From positions 1-62,456 of the forward strand of contig NZ_WMDZ01000004.1 in the NCBI RefSeq assembly GCF_021735935.1: 62,456 bases of DNA, written 5' to 3'. The notes under the pieces are model-generated. The model ran no database searches. It was not told where the DNA came from and saw only the letters and a list, made by a program, of their open reading frames with translations. A program made the position numbers and the translations under genes. The stretch is from Sulfitobacter sp. M39 (GTDB lineage: Bacteria; Pseudomonadota; Alphaproteobacteria; Rhodobacterales; Rhodobacteraceae). Shown here piece after piece: positions 8,778 through 17,322 of this stretch (the first letter of the stretch is position 1; every line of letters begins with the position of its first letter).

Positions 8778-9728
8778 ATGCGACTTATGCAAAGAGCTTT
8801 AACACTAAAGACCTATATCAAACTCATCTTGGGCATTATCCACCCAGTATTGATAATATTGCTACCGCTCTACCGAAGAAAATTTTCAAAAGTTGAAACC
8901 ACTCATAGGCCAATCTTTATAGTTGGGGCTCCCCGTACTGGCTCAACAATATTGTATCAAGTGCTAACAAATAATAATGAGCTTTTGTATATTGATAATC
9001 TTGCATCGCTATTTCATAGAACGATGCCTTTCGGTATATGGCTTTCTCAGGTACTTTTTCGAAATAAGCAGCATAATTCATTTAGCTCAAAGTATGGGAA
9101 TACATCATCATTTCACGCCCCAAGTGAGTCGCAGGCTTTTTGGTTTCGGTGGTTTCCGAAAGATCGAGACTTTGTAGAAGTTAGTGATATAGATCCAGTA
9201 AAGATTGACAATATGAAAAAAACAGTGTCGTCCATGATGAGTCACCACGGCAAAGACATTATTTTCAAGAATCTAGCATGTGGTCAGCGCATTCGCGTGC
9301 TATTTCACGTATTTCCGAATGCGAAGTTCATATTCCTTAGAAGGGATCCACGATACACAGCGCAGTCTTTACTTCTTGCTCGCCGTAACTTGAACATTCA
9401 GGATAGTGCCTGGTGGAGCGTAAAGCCGAAACTTTATAGAAAATATAATAGTTATTCAATTCATAGGAAGTTGGCACAGCAGATTTGGTCTGTAGAGAAA
9501 CAAATTTCAGAGGATATAAGGGAAATTCCAGAAACAAATAAGCTGGAAATACGTTACGAAGAGCTTCCCGCTAGACTTTATGAAATTCAAGATTTTTTGA
9601 ATTTAGAGTTCGGCTTAGATTTCGATGTAGATGATCTAAAAATTACCAACAGATTAAATGTGTCAGAAACAGATTGGGAAGCGTTAGAAACTGCTTATAA
9701 AGAAGTTATATTGCGAGAGGGTAACTAA
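8778..9728 (+). CDS. membrane-anchored sulfotransferase family protein 3
   Basis: A 316-residue protein with a hydrophobic segment at residues ~14-33 (YIKLILGIIHPVLIILLPLY), probably a single N-terminal membrane anchor. IFIVGAPRTGSTILYQVL is the 5'-PAPS loop and KFIFLRRDPRYTAQSLLLAR the 3'-phosphate-binding motif. EIRYEEL near residue 258 fits the family. Base composition is markedly AT-rich compared with the genes before it and codon use is A/T-ending, suggesting separate acquisition. It could sulfate lipid-linked or membrane-proximal glycan. Neighbours are an acyltransferase, a flippase and a polymerase. Confidence 0.8.
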   Translation: MRLMQRALTLKTYIKLILGIIHPVLIILLPLYRRKFSKVETTHRPIFIVGAPRTGSTILYQVLTNNNELLYIDNLASLFHRTMPFGIWLSQVLFRNKQHNSFSSKYGNTSSFHAPSESQAFWFRWFPKDRDFVEVSDIDPVKIDNMKKTVSSMMSHHGKDIIFKNLACGQRIRVLFHVFPNAKFIFLRRDPRYTAQSLLLARRNLNIQDSAWWSVKPKLYRKYNSYSIHRKLAQQIWSVEKQISEDIREIPETNKLEIRYEELPARLYEIQDFLNLEFGLDFDVDDLKITNRLNVSETDWEALETAYKEVILREGN

Positions 9729-9731
9729 GTC

Positions 9732-10691
9732 ATGGAAACGAAGCAACAGTATCGGAATTTGTGTGAAGTAGAACCTTCAGTTCCGCTGTTTCATCAAGCT
9801 TGGTGGTTAGATGCCGTTTGTGGGGAAGATGGCTGGAGCGTCGCGACATACATCCGAGATGGGAAAATCACTGCTGCACTTCCGTACATAATGAAAAAGA
9901 AATTTGGCCTTAAACAAATTGGGCAACCACGGTTTACTCAAACACTAGGTGTGTGGTTCACACCTTCAAAAGCTAAATATACTAAGAGAATTGGAAAGGA
10001 GAAAGAGGTTGTATTCTCATTGATAGATTCCCTGCCATATCACCACATCTTTTTTCAGGGGTTTCATCACAATTATGATAATTGGCTTCCATTTTACTTT
10101 CGTGGATTTGAACAGACAACCAAGTATTCCTATGTTATTAAAGATTTGAGCGATCTAGATTCCATATGGGGTGATATGAGCGTTGATGTAAGGCGAGATG
10201 TGCGACGGTCCAAAGACGCTCTAAAGGTTGTAAATGATATCTCAGCCTCAGAATTTTACAAAATAGTTCACAAGACATACTCTCGTCAAGGCATGTCTCC
10301 GCCCTATTCTGAAGCACGGTTTATCAAGCTAGCTGAAGCTGTGTTCACACATGGCTCAGGAAAAATGTTTGCGGCTGTGGACAGTGAAGCAAATATACAT
10401 GCTGTGTCGTTCATTGTTTGGGACAAGCATTGCGCGTATTACCTGATCGGTGGTGGAGACCCGGAGTTTCGCAATAGTGGTGCAGCAACACTCTGCATCT
10501 GGGAGGCAATCAAGTTCTCATCGACGGTTACAAACTCTTTCGACTTCGAGGGATCAATGGTAGAAAATATAGAGCGATATTTTCGAGGATTTGGAGGAAA
10601 TTTGCAGCCCTACTACCGTATCTATCGTTTCCAAAATGTACTAATCGGCCTGGCTTTCTATTTTCGACGGTATTTTACAAAGAGGCTTTGA
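9732..10691 (+). CDS. FemAB/GNAT-like acyltransferase
   Basis: A 319-residue protein starting 3 nt after the sulfotransferase. The N-terminal half (HQAWWLDAVCGEDGW, then IGQPRFTQTLG) and the C-terminal half (SVDVRRDVRRSKD, FDFEGSMVENIERYFRGFGG) match FemAB-like GNAT proteins of the Acetyltransf_6 type found in polysaccharide loci. It probably acylates an amino sugar, and may be the missing N-acyltransferase for the 4-amino sugar made by the PglE-like enzyme. That link is inferred from content, not shown. AT-rich like its neighbours. Confidence 0.75.
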   Translation: METKQQYRNLCEVEPSVPLFHQAWWLDAVCGEDGWSVATYIRDGKITAALPYIMKKKFGLKQIGQPRFTQTLGVWFTPSKAKYTKRIGKEKEVVFSLIDSLPYHHIFFQGFHHNYDNWLPFYFRGFEQTTKYSYVIKDLSDLDSIWGDMSVDVRRDVRRSKDALKVVNDISASEFYKIVHKTYSRQGMSPPYSEARFIKLAEAVFTHGSGKMFAAVDSEANIHAVSFIVWDKHCAYYLIGGGDPEFRNSGAATLCIWEAIKFSSTVTNSFDFEGSMVENIERYFRGFGGNLQPYYRIYRFQNVLIGLAFYFRRYFTKRL

Positions 10692-10697
10692 TTTCCG

Positions 10698-12296
10698 ATG
10701 AACTCAATTTTTCGCGCTGAGCGGATGAGAATACTTTCTAATTATTGCCGTTTACTCGCAAGCATGATCATCGGACTCGTTGTAACAAGGTTATTATTGC
10801 AAGGCGGTGAATGGCTTTTTAGTGTCTATACATTGATCACGGTTGGGATGGGCGTTTCAGTCATGCTAACGGAGCTCATACGGCTTGGCAGTGTACCTAT
10901 ACTCGGTGCTAGTCTTTGCGAAGGCGAAGTATTAGATAGTCGTAAGTTCAGTGAAGACCTTTCCGCGACGTTTGCAATTTCGCTGGCTGGATCCGTCCTA
11001 GGTGCGGCAATAATGCTGTGTCTAGGCTGGCTGCTTCTGGGAACAGATGCTACGCTATCGAATGAGCGTGCGGTCTGGCTTTTCTTGTTCACTAGAATTG
11101 CGATGATGGTTTTCGCCGTAGCCCTCACGCCAGCAATGGTGGTTCTTTTGGTCAGTGGTCGGCAACCGACCTTCAATCTGTTTCTTTTTCTAGAGCGCGT
11201 TGCTGAGCTGATCGGTGTAGCTGTCCCCTTGTGGGTGTTATCAAGCTCAAATAGTCTTGAGTCCGATCACTTGATTCAGATTGGAGCTGGCGTAGCATTA
11301 TGCTCGATCGCCGTTTACGTCGCGGCTGGCGTGTGCGCATTTCAGCCGAGTTCTGCAGTTAAAACGCAATTAAGTCGCCTAAAAATGAGTGCGTTAACGG
11401 TTTTGCTGCAACGGATCGGGTGGAGCAGCCTACAAATACTATCTTCGAACCTGTATGTTCGCGTCGATATCCTGATCGTCGCGGCTTTTGTCGGCCCAGC
11501 AGGAACGGTTGCCCTGGGAATCGCAATTCGTCTAATGGGCTACGTGCGTCAAGCGACGAATGGTCTTATAAGTGGATTAGATGCAATTATTGCAAATCTT
11601 GATGGCCAACGAAAACGCTCCCACGGTGACCCAACTTCAAGCGATGAGATCGAATTCAAGCTGTTATCACTTTCGACGTGCCTCCAAGGCGGAATTGTAT
11701 TTCAACTGGCTGTACTACTAATCCTACTTCGTGAAGCGATTGTGAACCTATGGGTGGGCGACTTAATCCGCGAAAATGTAGCCTCCTCTACAGTGGAAGA
11801 TATCGCTTTACTCGCAACACTAATGGTAATCGGGATCGGATTTCGGAGCTTAAATCTTAGTTGGATGAGTGCCATGACTGGACGCGGTAACGCAAAGCAC
11901 TTCTCACCCTGGTTAATGCCCGGTGCCATAGGAAATGCCACTGTTCTTACTGTCTGGGGAACCTTCTCACCCGATACTTTCTCGTTTCTGGCAATTGGGT
12001 GGGTCTTTGTCAGCTTTCAGCTGATGACACACGGAATTTTGATCCCCATCGTTAGCGCTCGGTCGCTTGGGTACCCTTTGAAGCTACTAATTGAACCCCT
12101 CTTCGTGCCCTTAATGATCGCTGTTGCAACCTTCCTAGTCGCACAGGGCTTGAAGTCTCAGTTCAAAGATATTCCCTCGGTATGGGTCGTTTTGGGAGTT
12201 GTCGTGGTGGTGGGTATTGGGTTCGCTGTGACCCTTTGCTTTACAATACGGATGGGAGGGCGCAGGAATGTTGTAGGCCCACGTGATCAAACATAG
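10698..12296 (+). CDS. polysaccharide flippase (Wzx-like)
   Basis: A 532-residue, highly hydrophobic protein with roughly 12-14 membrane segments spread along its length and an Arg/Lys-rich central loop (about residues 305-320, GQRKRSHGDPTSSDEIEFK). Its size, topology and place immediately before a polymerase fit the Wzx/MATE-like oligosaccharide flippases of the MOP superfamily. It would move the lipid-linked repeat unit across the cytoplasmic membrane. Sequence conservation in this family is low, so the call rests on topology and context. Confidence 0.78.
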   Translation: MNSIFRAERMRILSNYCRLLASMIIGLVVTRLLLQGGEWLFSVYTLITVGMGVSVMLTELIRLGSVPILGASLCEGEVLDSRKFSEDLSATFAISLAGSVLGAAIMLCLGWLLLGTDATLSNERAVWLFLFTRIAMMVFAVALTPAMVVLLVSGRQPTFNLFLFLERVAELIGVAVPLWVLSSSNSLESDHLIQIGAGVALCSIAVYVAAGVCAFQPSSAVKTQLSRLKMSALTVLLQRIGWSSLQILSSNLYVRVDILIVAAFVGPAGTVALGIAIRLMGYVRQATNGLISGLDAIIANLDGQRKRSHGDPTSSDEIEFKLLSLSTCLQGGIVFQLAVLLILLREAIVNLWVGDLIRENVASSTVEDIALLATLMVIGIGFRSLNLSWMSAMTGRGNAKHFSPWLMPGAIGNATVLTVWGTFSPDTFSFLAIGWVFVSFQLMTHGILIPIVSARSLGYPLKLLIEPLFVPLMIAVATFLVAQGLKSQFKDIPSVWVVLGVVVVVGIGFAVTLCFTIRMGGRRNVVGPRDQT

Positions 12297-12607
12297 GGGC
12301 GTCAAGAACGGGGTAAATTAGGCACTGGCTCGTAAAGTCAAGCGTAGACAATATTGTTATACGAAATTTCAATAGGTATAAGTGAACCAACGATTTAGTT
12401 GAAGTCACAGAAATTTTTCAGTATATTTAGCATTCCGCCTGGACGCCCGAATTGCTACAAGACCGGCTTTTCCGCTCTGAGCGACTTACCTATGCGCTCA
12501 ACACATCCCTACCATAAGCAGCATACTCCTAGAAAGCGAAACGATAAAGTGACTGTGAGACTTGAGTACGCCAGCCTAGTGGCAATGGAGCCTGAGCGAG
12601 GAAATCT
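12297..12607. other. intergenic region before the polymerase gene
   Basis: About 310 nt with no recognisable gene. An 83-codon frame from a TTG at 12399 has no family features and is treated as spurious. I see no strong terminator or promoter. Confidence 0.4.
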
Positions 12608-12664
12608 ATGGCAGCACCTCGCAATTGGCCAGAAGCAGGACGAAAAATAGCGTGTTTGGAATAG
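12608..12664 (+). CDS. possible 18-codon leader peptide overlapping the wzy start
   Basis: GAGCGAGGAAATCT precedes an ATG at 12608, the best ribosome-binding site in this stretch, but that ATG opens only an 18-residue frame ending at 12662-12664. It overlaps the candidate TTG (12625) and GTG (12652) starts of the polymerase gene in another frame. It may couple translation into wzy, or the arrangement may reflect a small frame-disrupting change in an original wzy start. Small size makes it weakly supported. Confidence 0.3.
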   Translation: MAAPRNWPEAGRKIACLE

Positions 12665-13959
12665 TTTTCATAGCCTTTGGAATACTTTTCGTAGCCATGC
12701 TCTTTTTTGTTGCTTACGCAACTAATGGTCGTGAAGTATTTTCACCACCTATGATCTTTTGCATTTTCGTATTTGTCTATGTTTTTCTTAGAACAATTTA
12801 TATGTTCTACGTTGTCGATTTTTCGGAATACGAAGCCCCGGTAGATGAAACGATTTTGGGGTATGGTTTCATTGCGATGACCTTCGCGATAGTTTCTTAC
12901 TGCGCAGGGTACCTCTATGTTGGAAAAGGCTATATTAAGCTTTATAGACCGGAGTTTTCTATAAAAGGCAATTTGGCTTATTACGTGTTGATTGCCGTTG
13001 CGCTGCTGGGACTTCTTTTCTACTTTCGTTATATGGGCGTTCTCGATAATCCATTGCGTCCTTTTGTTTCGAGATACTTTATCACTGACGGCAACCAGAG
13101 ATCTTCGCTGACTTTTCTCGCTATGGGTGCAGACGTTTTATATGTAATTTTTTTGTTTCGTTTGGCACAAGTGAAAAAACTTTCACGGTTAAAGCCATAC
13201 GAATATATGTTAATTTTAATCCCTATCTTTACCAATATTGTTACAACAAATCGCGGGACAATAATTCTATACATTTTTGGTGTTCTTTGCGTCACGTATT
13301 CTTTAAGGAACTTTAAATTTCCCTACCTCAAGTTCTTGGCATTTGTCATTACTATTGTTGGAACGTTGGGCGTAGTGCGCGGTGTGACACAATCAGAAGA
13401 ACAGGTTCAAGCAGTTGACATTGAATACGTTGCCGTACTTTCTCAAACCATTGAACATATTATGGAGCGACCTTACCACATCGCTATCGACAAAACATCT
13501 TTTATAATTTCCGAAGTCTCGGAAAGAAACTTGTACTTGCATGGAGAAAGTTTAATTTCGTTCATTTTTGCCCCTATACCGCGCATTTTTTGGGCAGACA
13601 AGCCAAGCGTTACAATTGGTCCATGGGTCGCGAAGGTAGTATACAGTCGCGAAAACAGATCGGGCGTGCCTCCAGGTTTGATAGCGGAGCTTTTTCTTAA
13701 TTTCTCTTGGCCTGGTATTATCATTGGTATGTTTTTTTACGGCGTAATTTGCAGAGTATTGTACAATACGCATAAGCGCTTTACCGATACTAGTCTAGCT
13801 TGGAGAGTATTTTACTCAATATTCTTAATTAGCTTTATCTTTCGGATTTTGGGTGCTGATTTTTCTGGCGCTGCTATATTTTTCTTGAGATTGTTTGTTC
13901 CGTTTTTTTTGATTTTAACTTTAACCAAATCTCACAAGCCCACCGCTCACAGCGAATAA
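12625..13959 (+). CDS. O-antigen/exopolysaccharide repeat-unit polymerase (Wzy-like)
   Basis: A 444-residue integral membrane protein with about ten to twelve hydrophobic segments and a long non-membrane stretch at residues ~255-335 containing PRIFWADKPSVTIGPWVA. This fits the oligosaccharide repeat-unit polymerase family; the conserved W-DKP patch is typical. It should join flipped repeat units at the periplasmic face. The start is uncertain: TTG at 12625 or GTG at 12652, neither with a clear ribosome-binding site. The gene is strongly AT-rich. It lies immediately after the flippase, making a Wzx/Wzy pair. Confidence 0.82.
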   Translation: MARSRTKNSVFGIVFIAFGILFVAMLFFVAYATNGREVFSPPMIFCIFVFVYVFLRTIYMFYVVDFSEYEAPVDETILGYGFIAMTFAIVSYCAGYLYVGKGYIKLYRPEFSIKGNLAYYVLIAVALLGLLFYFRYMGVLDNPLRPFVSRYFITDGNQRSSLTFLAMGADVLYVIFLFRLAQVKKLSRLKPYEYMLILIPIFTNIVTTNRGTIILYIFGVLCVTYSLRNFKFPYLKFLAFVITIVGTLGVVRGVTQSEEQVQAVDIEYVAVLSQTIEHIMERPYHIAIDKTSFIISEVSERNLYLHGESLISFIFAPIPRIFWADKPSVTIGPWVAKVVYSRENRSGVPPGLIAELFLNFSWPGIIIGMFFYGVICRVLYNTHKRFTDTSLAWRVFYSIFLISFIFRILGADFSGAAIFFLRLFVPFFLILTLTKSHKPTAHSE

Positions 13960-14135
13960 AATTCAATATAGCTCGAAAAAGGCCGTCACCGTAGCTGAAT
14001 TGGCGTCGCTCTCTAATAGCTCGGGGAAGAGAGCGGTTCCAATGCGGTCGGGTGTAAAACGCGGATCAATAATGGGCTACAGAAGCGGTTGCGCATCGCA
14101 GTTGTAGAGGAGTAAAAATTCCGCCAGCCTGTGCC
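13960..14135. other. non-coding spacer between wzy and IS wreckage
   Basis: No gene, RNA or repeat is recognisable here. The sequence shifts from the AT-rich polysaccharide island to GC-richer IS-derived DNA. Confidence 0.4.
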
Positions 14136-14444
14136 TGAATAGCCCCTGGTTTCCTAGACACCTTCTTGGTTCATATTGGACTGTCTGTTTTCGAAGTCGA
14201 CAGGCGACAGCATGCCGTTTCTGACATGTTTGCGTTTCGGGTTATAGAACATTTCGATGTAGTCGAAGATGTCCTGTCTGGCCTGCTCGCGGGTCTTATA
14301 TGTTCGACGCCGGACGCGTTCCCGTTTGAGCAGGTTGAAGAAGCTCTCAGCGACCGCATTGTCATGGCAATTCCCGCGCCTGCTCATCGAGTGTTCGATA
14401 TTGTGGGCCCGCAGAAACGCCGCCCAGTCCCTGCTGGTGTACTG
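14136..14444 (-). mobile_element. IS3-family orfB fragment A (C-terminal part)
   Basis: Minus-strand reading gives the C-terminal end of an IS3-family DDE transposase: QYTSRDWAAFLRAHNIEHSM, NCHDNAVAESFFNLLKRERV with the catalytic Glu, and EMFYNPKRKHVRNGMLSP. It begins abruptly at the QY of the conserved DRGSQY motif, where it meets the end of an IS30-family remnant. Near the other side, GCCCCTGGTTTCCTAGACA at 14142-14160 is a likely terminal repeat. The N-terminal half and orfA are absent, so it is inactive. Confidence 0.85.
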
Positions 14445-14990
14445 GGCGGATTCAACCGGTCGTCGCGACACCGTTAATCATATCTTGTTTGAGCAGCCGG
14501 TCGAGAGCTTCTGTCGGAGTCTGCCGACCCAGCGTTTTCCGAGGCCGCGTGTTCAGGGCATGGGCTACGGCGCTCAGTTCTTCAGCACTGTGTTTGCTCA
14601 GGTCCGTGCCCTTGGGAAAGTATTGGCAGAGCAGACCATTAGCGTTTTCATTGCTGCCGCGTTGCCGAGTTGCGCCTGATTTCTCGGGAGATCGTGCTGC
14701 GCGATCTCTTAAGCTTCCGGGCGATGGCACGGACACTTGTCTCCCTCGCACACTCCAAAGCTATTTCTTCACGTTCTGCGAAGGAAAGGCTACGGTTCTG
14801 CAGTAAGGGCGCCGATGGCGCAAGATGTGTGGGAGGCATGCCACCAGAACTCCGAAACCATCGCGTTCCGACGGGTGCAGAAACACCTGCTTTAACGGCG
14901 GCATCCTGCTGGATAGCCTCTCTGCAACCGCCCGGCAGACCGGCATAGATTCTCACGTTGCCAGACTGGCGGCCTTCCTGGTGAGTTTAA
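14445..14990 (-). mobile_element. IS30-family transposase remnant with internal deletion
   Basis: Two out-of-register minus-strand segments belong to one IS30-type transposase. 14956-14648 encodes the N-terminal HTH region (RSLSFAEREEIALECARE, SVRAIARKLKRSRSTISREI). 14693-14452 encodes the extreme C terminus (RGSNENANGLLCQYFPKGTD, HALNTRPRKTLGRQTPTEAL). The DDE core between them is missing and the join changes frame, so the element is dead. Its C-terminal end and the flanking ~25 bp abut IS3 fragment A. The outer boundary near 14990 is approximate. Confidence 0.8.
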
Positions 14991-15034
14991 TTTGTCCCGG
15001 GTCGAACGTTCGGATTTTCGTCTGCCTGTTTTTG

Positions 15035-15084
15035 TCATCTACACCTCCATCAACGGGGTGTTGCGACGACCGGTTGAATCCGCC
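15035..15084 (+). mobile_element. second IS30-family terminus (plus orientation)
   Basis: The stretch at 15056-15090 repeats, in inverted orientation and with three mismatches over 35 nt, the sequence at 14439-14473 that forms the transposase C terminus and end of the IS30 remnant (coding GVATTG-stop). Here it directly abuts a second, different IS3-family fragment. It is only a terminal stub. The left limit is arbitrary. Confidence 0.55.
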
Positions 15085-15422
15085 CAATACCTGCCGATCA
15101 AATACACCGCACGGTTAGCGGATGCCGGATTGGAGCCCAGCGTTGGCACTGTCGGCTGTTCGTATGATAACGCGCTTACCGAGACGATGATTGACCTATT
15201 CATAGCAGAAGTGATCTACAGATTGGGACCATGGAAGTCAGCCGATGCCGATGAATGGGAAACCCTTACATGGGTCGACTGGTTCAACAACTGCCGTTTG
15301 CTCGAACCAATCTGATACATCACACCAACCGAAGCCGAGAGGCATTCTATGCATACATAAACATACTAGATAAAGTCGCTTGAGAAGAACTAAACGGTCT
15401 CCGGTGAAGCCGGGGCGGTTCA
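15085..15422 (+). mobile_element. IS3-family orfB fragment B with terminal repeat
   Basis: From 15085 the plus strand reads QYLPIKYTARLADAGLEPSV, then CSYDNALTETMIDLFIAEVI with the catalytic Glu, and WVDWFNNCRLLEPI, the C-terminal end of a different IS3-group transposase from fragment A. A TGA at 15313 interrupts it, but the frame continues with recognisable family sequence (ITPTEAERH) to a TAA near 15358. A GC-rich IS3-type terminal repeat ends at 15422 (15396-15422, finishing GGGGCGGTTCA). The N-terminal part is missing. Confidence 0.83.
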
Positions 15423-15705
15423 ACACGTCCAGCTTAGTGGCGCAGCTTAAGGTTCCGTTCCTATGTCACCCAGTTGAACCAAAGCACTTTACCGGCGGCA
15501 AACTCTTGGAGGGCGGCGGCGCTACTATCTTCACACCGGTATTTCAGTGTGGCCAGCTTTATGTGAGTACATCAGAGAATACAGCCTTGCGATATCTTTT
15601 CAATATAAGCGTAGTCTACGGTTCGTGCATACGATGTCTTGAAGATAGCCGGGGGTAACCCCGGACACTATTAATTACTTGCCATAATCCTAATTATAAG
15701 GCGTT
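15423..15705. promoter_or_regulatory. upstream region of the rml operon with a GC hairpin
   Basis: No gene is supported; a 92-codon plus-strand frame starts inside the IS end and has no family features. CCGGGG-GTAA-CCCCGG at 15649-15664 forms a 6-bp GC stem with a tetraloop about 45 nt before rmlC. There is no T run after it, so it is more likely a regulatory or IS-derived structure than a terminator. Confidence 0.35.
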
Positions 15706-15711
15706 TTGATT

Positions 15712-16284
15712 TTGCCTGTTACTATAGAACAAACCACGCTGCCCGGCGTCCTAATTATCACCACCCCGCGCTTTGGCGATCACCGTGGATTTTTCTCCGA
15801 AAGCTATAGCGCCCGTGCCCTGGCTGAACGCGGTATCAACACGCAATTCGTTCAAGACAATCACTCTCTATCAATGACCCTAGGCACCATTCGCGGGCTG
15901 CATTTTCAGGCTCCGCCCCATGCACAAGATAAGCTAGTACGCTGTGGGCGCGGCGCGCTTTTCGACGTGGCGGTCGACATTCGAATAGGGTCGCCGACCT
16001 ATGGGCAGTGGTTCGGGGCCGAGCTGAGCTTCGAGAACGGTAAACAGTTGCTGGTTCCGGCGGGCTTCGCGCATGGGTTTGTGACACGCGCGCCAGAGAC
16101 CGAAATTATCTACAAATGTTCGGATTATTATGCGCAGGAGACCGAGGGGGCCGTCGCTTGGGATGATCCTCAGGTCGGAATTGATTGGGGTTTGGGAGAT
16201 ATGACGCCGGTTTTGTCGGATAAGGACGCAAATGCGCCCGCCTTGGCCGATCTTAACAGTCCGTTCACGTTTGAGGGTGTATAG
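15712..16284 (+). CDS. rmlC: dTDP-4-dehydrorhamnose 3,5-epimerase
   Basis: A cupin-fold protein of 190 residues. RGLHFQAPPHAQDKLVRC carries the catalytic His and substrate-contacting residues, and the early block RFGDHRGFFSESY and late VPAGFAHGFV are diagnostic. RmlC epimerises C3 and C5 of dTDP-4-keto-6-deoxy-glucose. I prefer the TTG at 15712, about 10 nt after ATAAGG; a TTG at 15706 is the alternative. It leads the rmlC-B-D-A operon, with the rmlB ATG immediately after its stop. Confidence 0.95.
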   Translation: MPVTIEQTTLPGVLIITTPRFGDHRGFFSESYSARALAERGINTQFVQDNHSLSMTLGTIRGLHFQAPPHAQDKLVRCGRGALFDVAVDIRIGSPTYGQWFGAELSFENGKQLLVPAGFAHGFVTRAPETEIIYKCSDYYAQETEGAVAWDDPQVGIDWGLGDMTPVLSDKDANAPALADLNSPFTFEGV

Positions 16285-17322
16285 ATGAAGCTATTGGTGA
16301 CAGGCGGTGCAGGTTTCATCGGCTCGGCAGTGGTGCGGTTGGCGATTGCCCAAGGGCATAGTGTGGTAAACCTTGATGCGCTGACCTATGCGGCGTGCCT
16401 TAAGAATGTGGCGAGCGTGGCGGACAGCCCTCTATATGCGTTCGAGCAGGCGGATATTTGTGATCGGGAGGCGTTGGATAGGATTTTCGAAGCACATAAG
16501 CCCGACGCTGTGATGCATCTCGCGGCCGAGAGTCATGTGGATCGTTCCATCGACGGGCCGGGGGCGTTTATTCAGACCAATGTCACCGGCACTTATACGC
16601 TGCTGGAGGCCGCTCGCGCTTATTGGCAAGATGCGGGCAAGCCCGATGGCTTCCGCTTTCACCATATCTCGACTGATGAGGTCTATGGCTCCCTTGGCCC
16701 CACGGGGCAGTTTACCGAATATACGCCTTATGACCCGCGCAGCCCCTACTCAGCCTCGAAAGCCGCCAGCGACCATCTGGTGCGCGCGTGGGGTGAAACC
16801 TATGGCCTGCCAATAGTGCTTACAAATTGCAGCAATAATTACGGGCCCTACCACTTCCCCGAAAAACTGGTGCCCGTCGTCATCCTCAAAGCGCTCGCTG
16901 GCGAGCCAATTCCGGTCTATGGCGATGGTGCGAATGTACGTGACTGGCTGTTTGTCGAAGACCACGCCGATGCGTTGCTGACCGTGCTGACCAAGGGAAC
17001 ATTGGGCCGCAGCTATAACATCGGCGGCGAGAATGAGGTGAGCAATCTTGAACTGGTCAAAATGATCTGCGCCCTGCTTGATGATCGACACCCCGAAGGC
17101 CCGCCCCACGCCGACTTGATCACCTTCGTCGCCGACCGCCCGGGCCATGATCAACGTTATGCTATTGATCCGACACGCATCCGGACAGAGCTTGGCTGGC
17201 GCCCCTCGGTCACGGTGGAAGAAGGGCTGGCCCGCACCGTGGATTGGTACCTTGAGAATAAGGGTTGGTGGCGCGCGCTGCAGAACCGGCAGGGCGTTGG
17301 CGAGCGATTGGGCAAGGCATGA
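16285..17322 (+). CDS. rmlB: dTDP-glucose 4,6-dehydratase
   Basis: A 345-residue extended SDR enzyme. [11 protein letters not shown] is the NAD-binding loop, [11 protein letters not shown] includes the catalytic Thr-Asp-Glu, and [12 protein letters not shown] holds the YxxxK pair. The length is usual for RmlB. It makes dTDP-4-keto-6-deoxyglucose, the RmlC substrate. The stop overlaps the rmlD start (ATGA), giving tight coupling. GC content is higher than in the upstream AT-rich island. Confidence 0.96.
   Translation: MKLLVTGGAGFIGSAVVRLAIAQGHSVVNLDALTYAACLKNVASVADSPLYAFEQADICDREALDRIFEAHKPDAVMHLAAESHVDRSIDGPGAFIQTNVTGTYTLLEAARAYWQDAGKPDGFRFHHISTDEVYGSLGPTGQFTEYTPYDPRSPYSASKAASDHLVRAWGETYGLPIVLTNCSNNYGPYHFPEKLVPVVILKALAGEPIPVYGDGANVRDWLFVEDHADALLTVLTKGTLGRSYNIGGENEVSNLELVKMICALLDDRHPEGPPHADLITFVADRPGHDQRYAIDPTRIRTELGWRPSVTVEEGLARTVDWYLENKGWWRALQNRQGVGERLGKA

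Noticed and set aside
8544..8792. 82-codon minus-strand frame between the deacetylase and sulfotransferase 3
   Set aside because: AT-rich random-looking translation that overlaps a palindrome and the next gene's start.
12399..12650. 83-codon plus-strand frame before wzy
   Set aside because: TTG start without a ribosome-binding site, no features, and overlap with the better-supported wzy start region.
15380..15658. 92-codon plus-strand frame before rmlC
   Set aside because: It starts inside the IS3 terminal repeat and has no family features.
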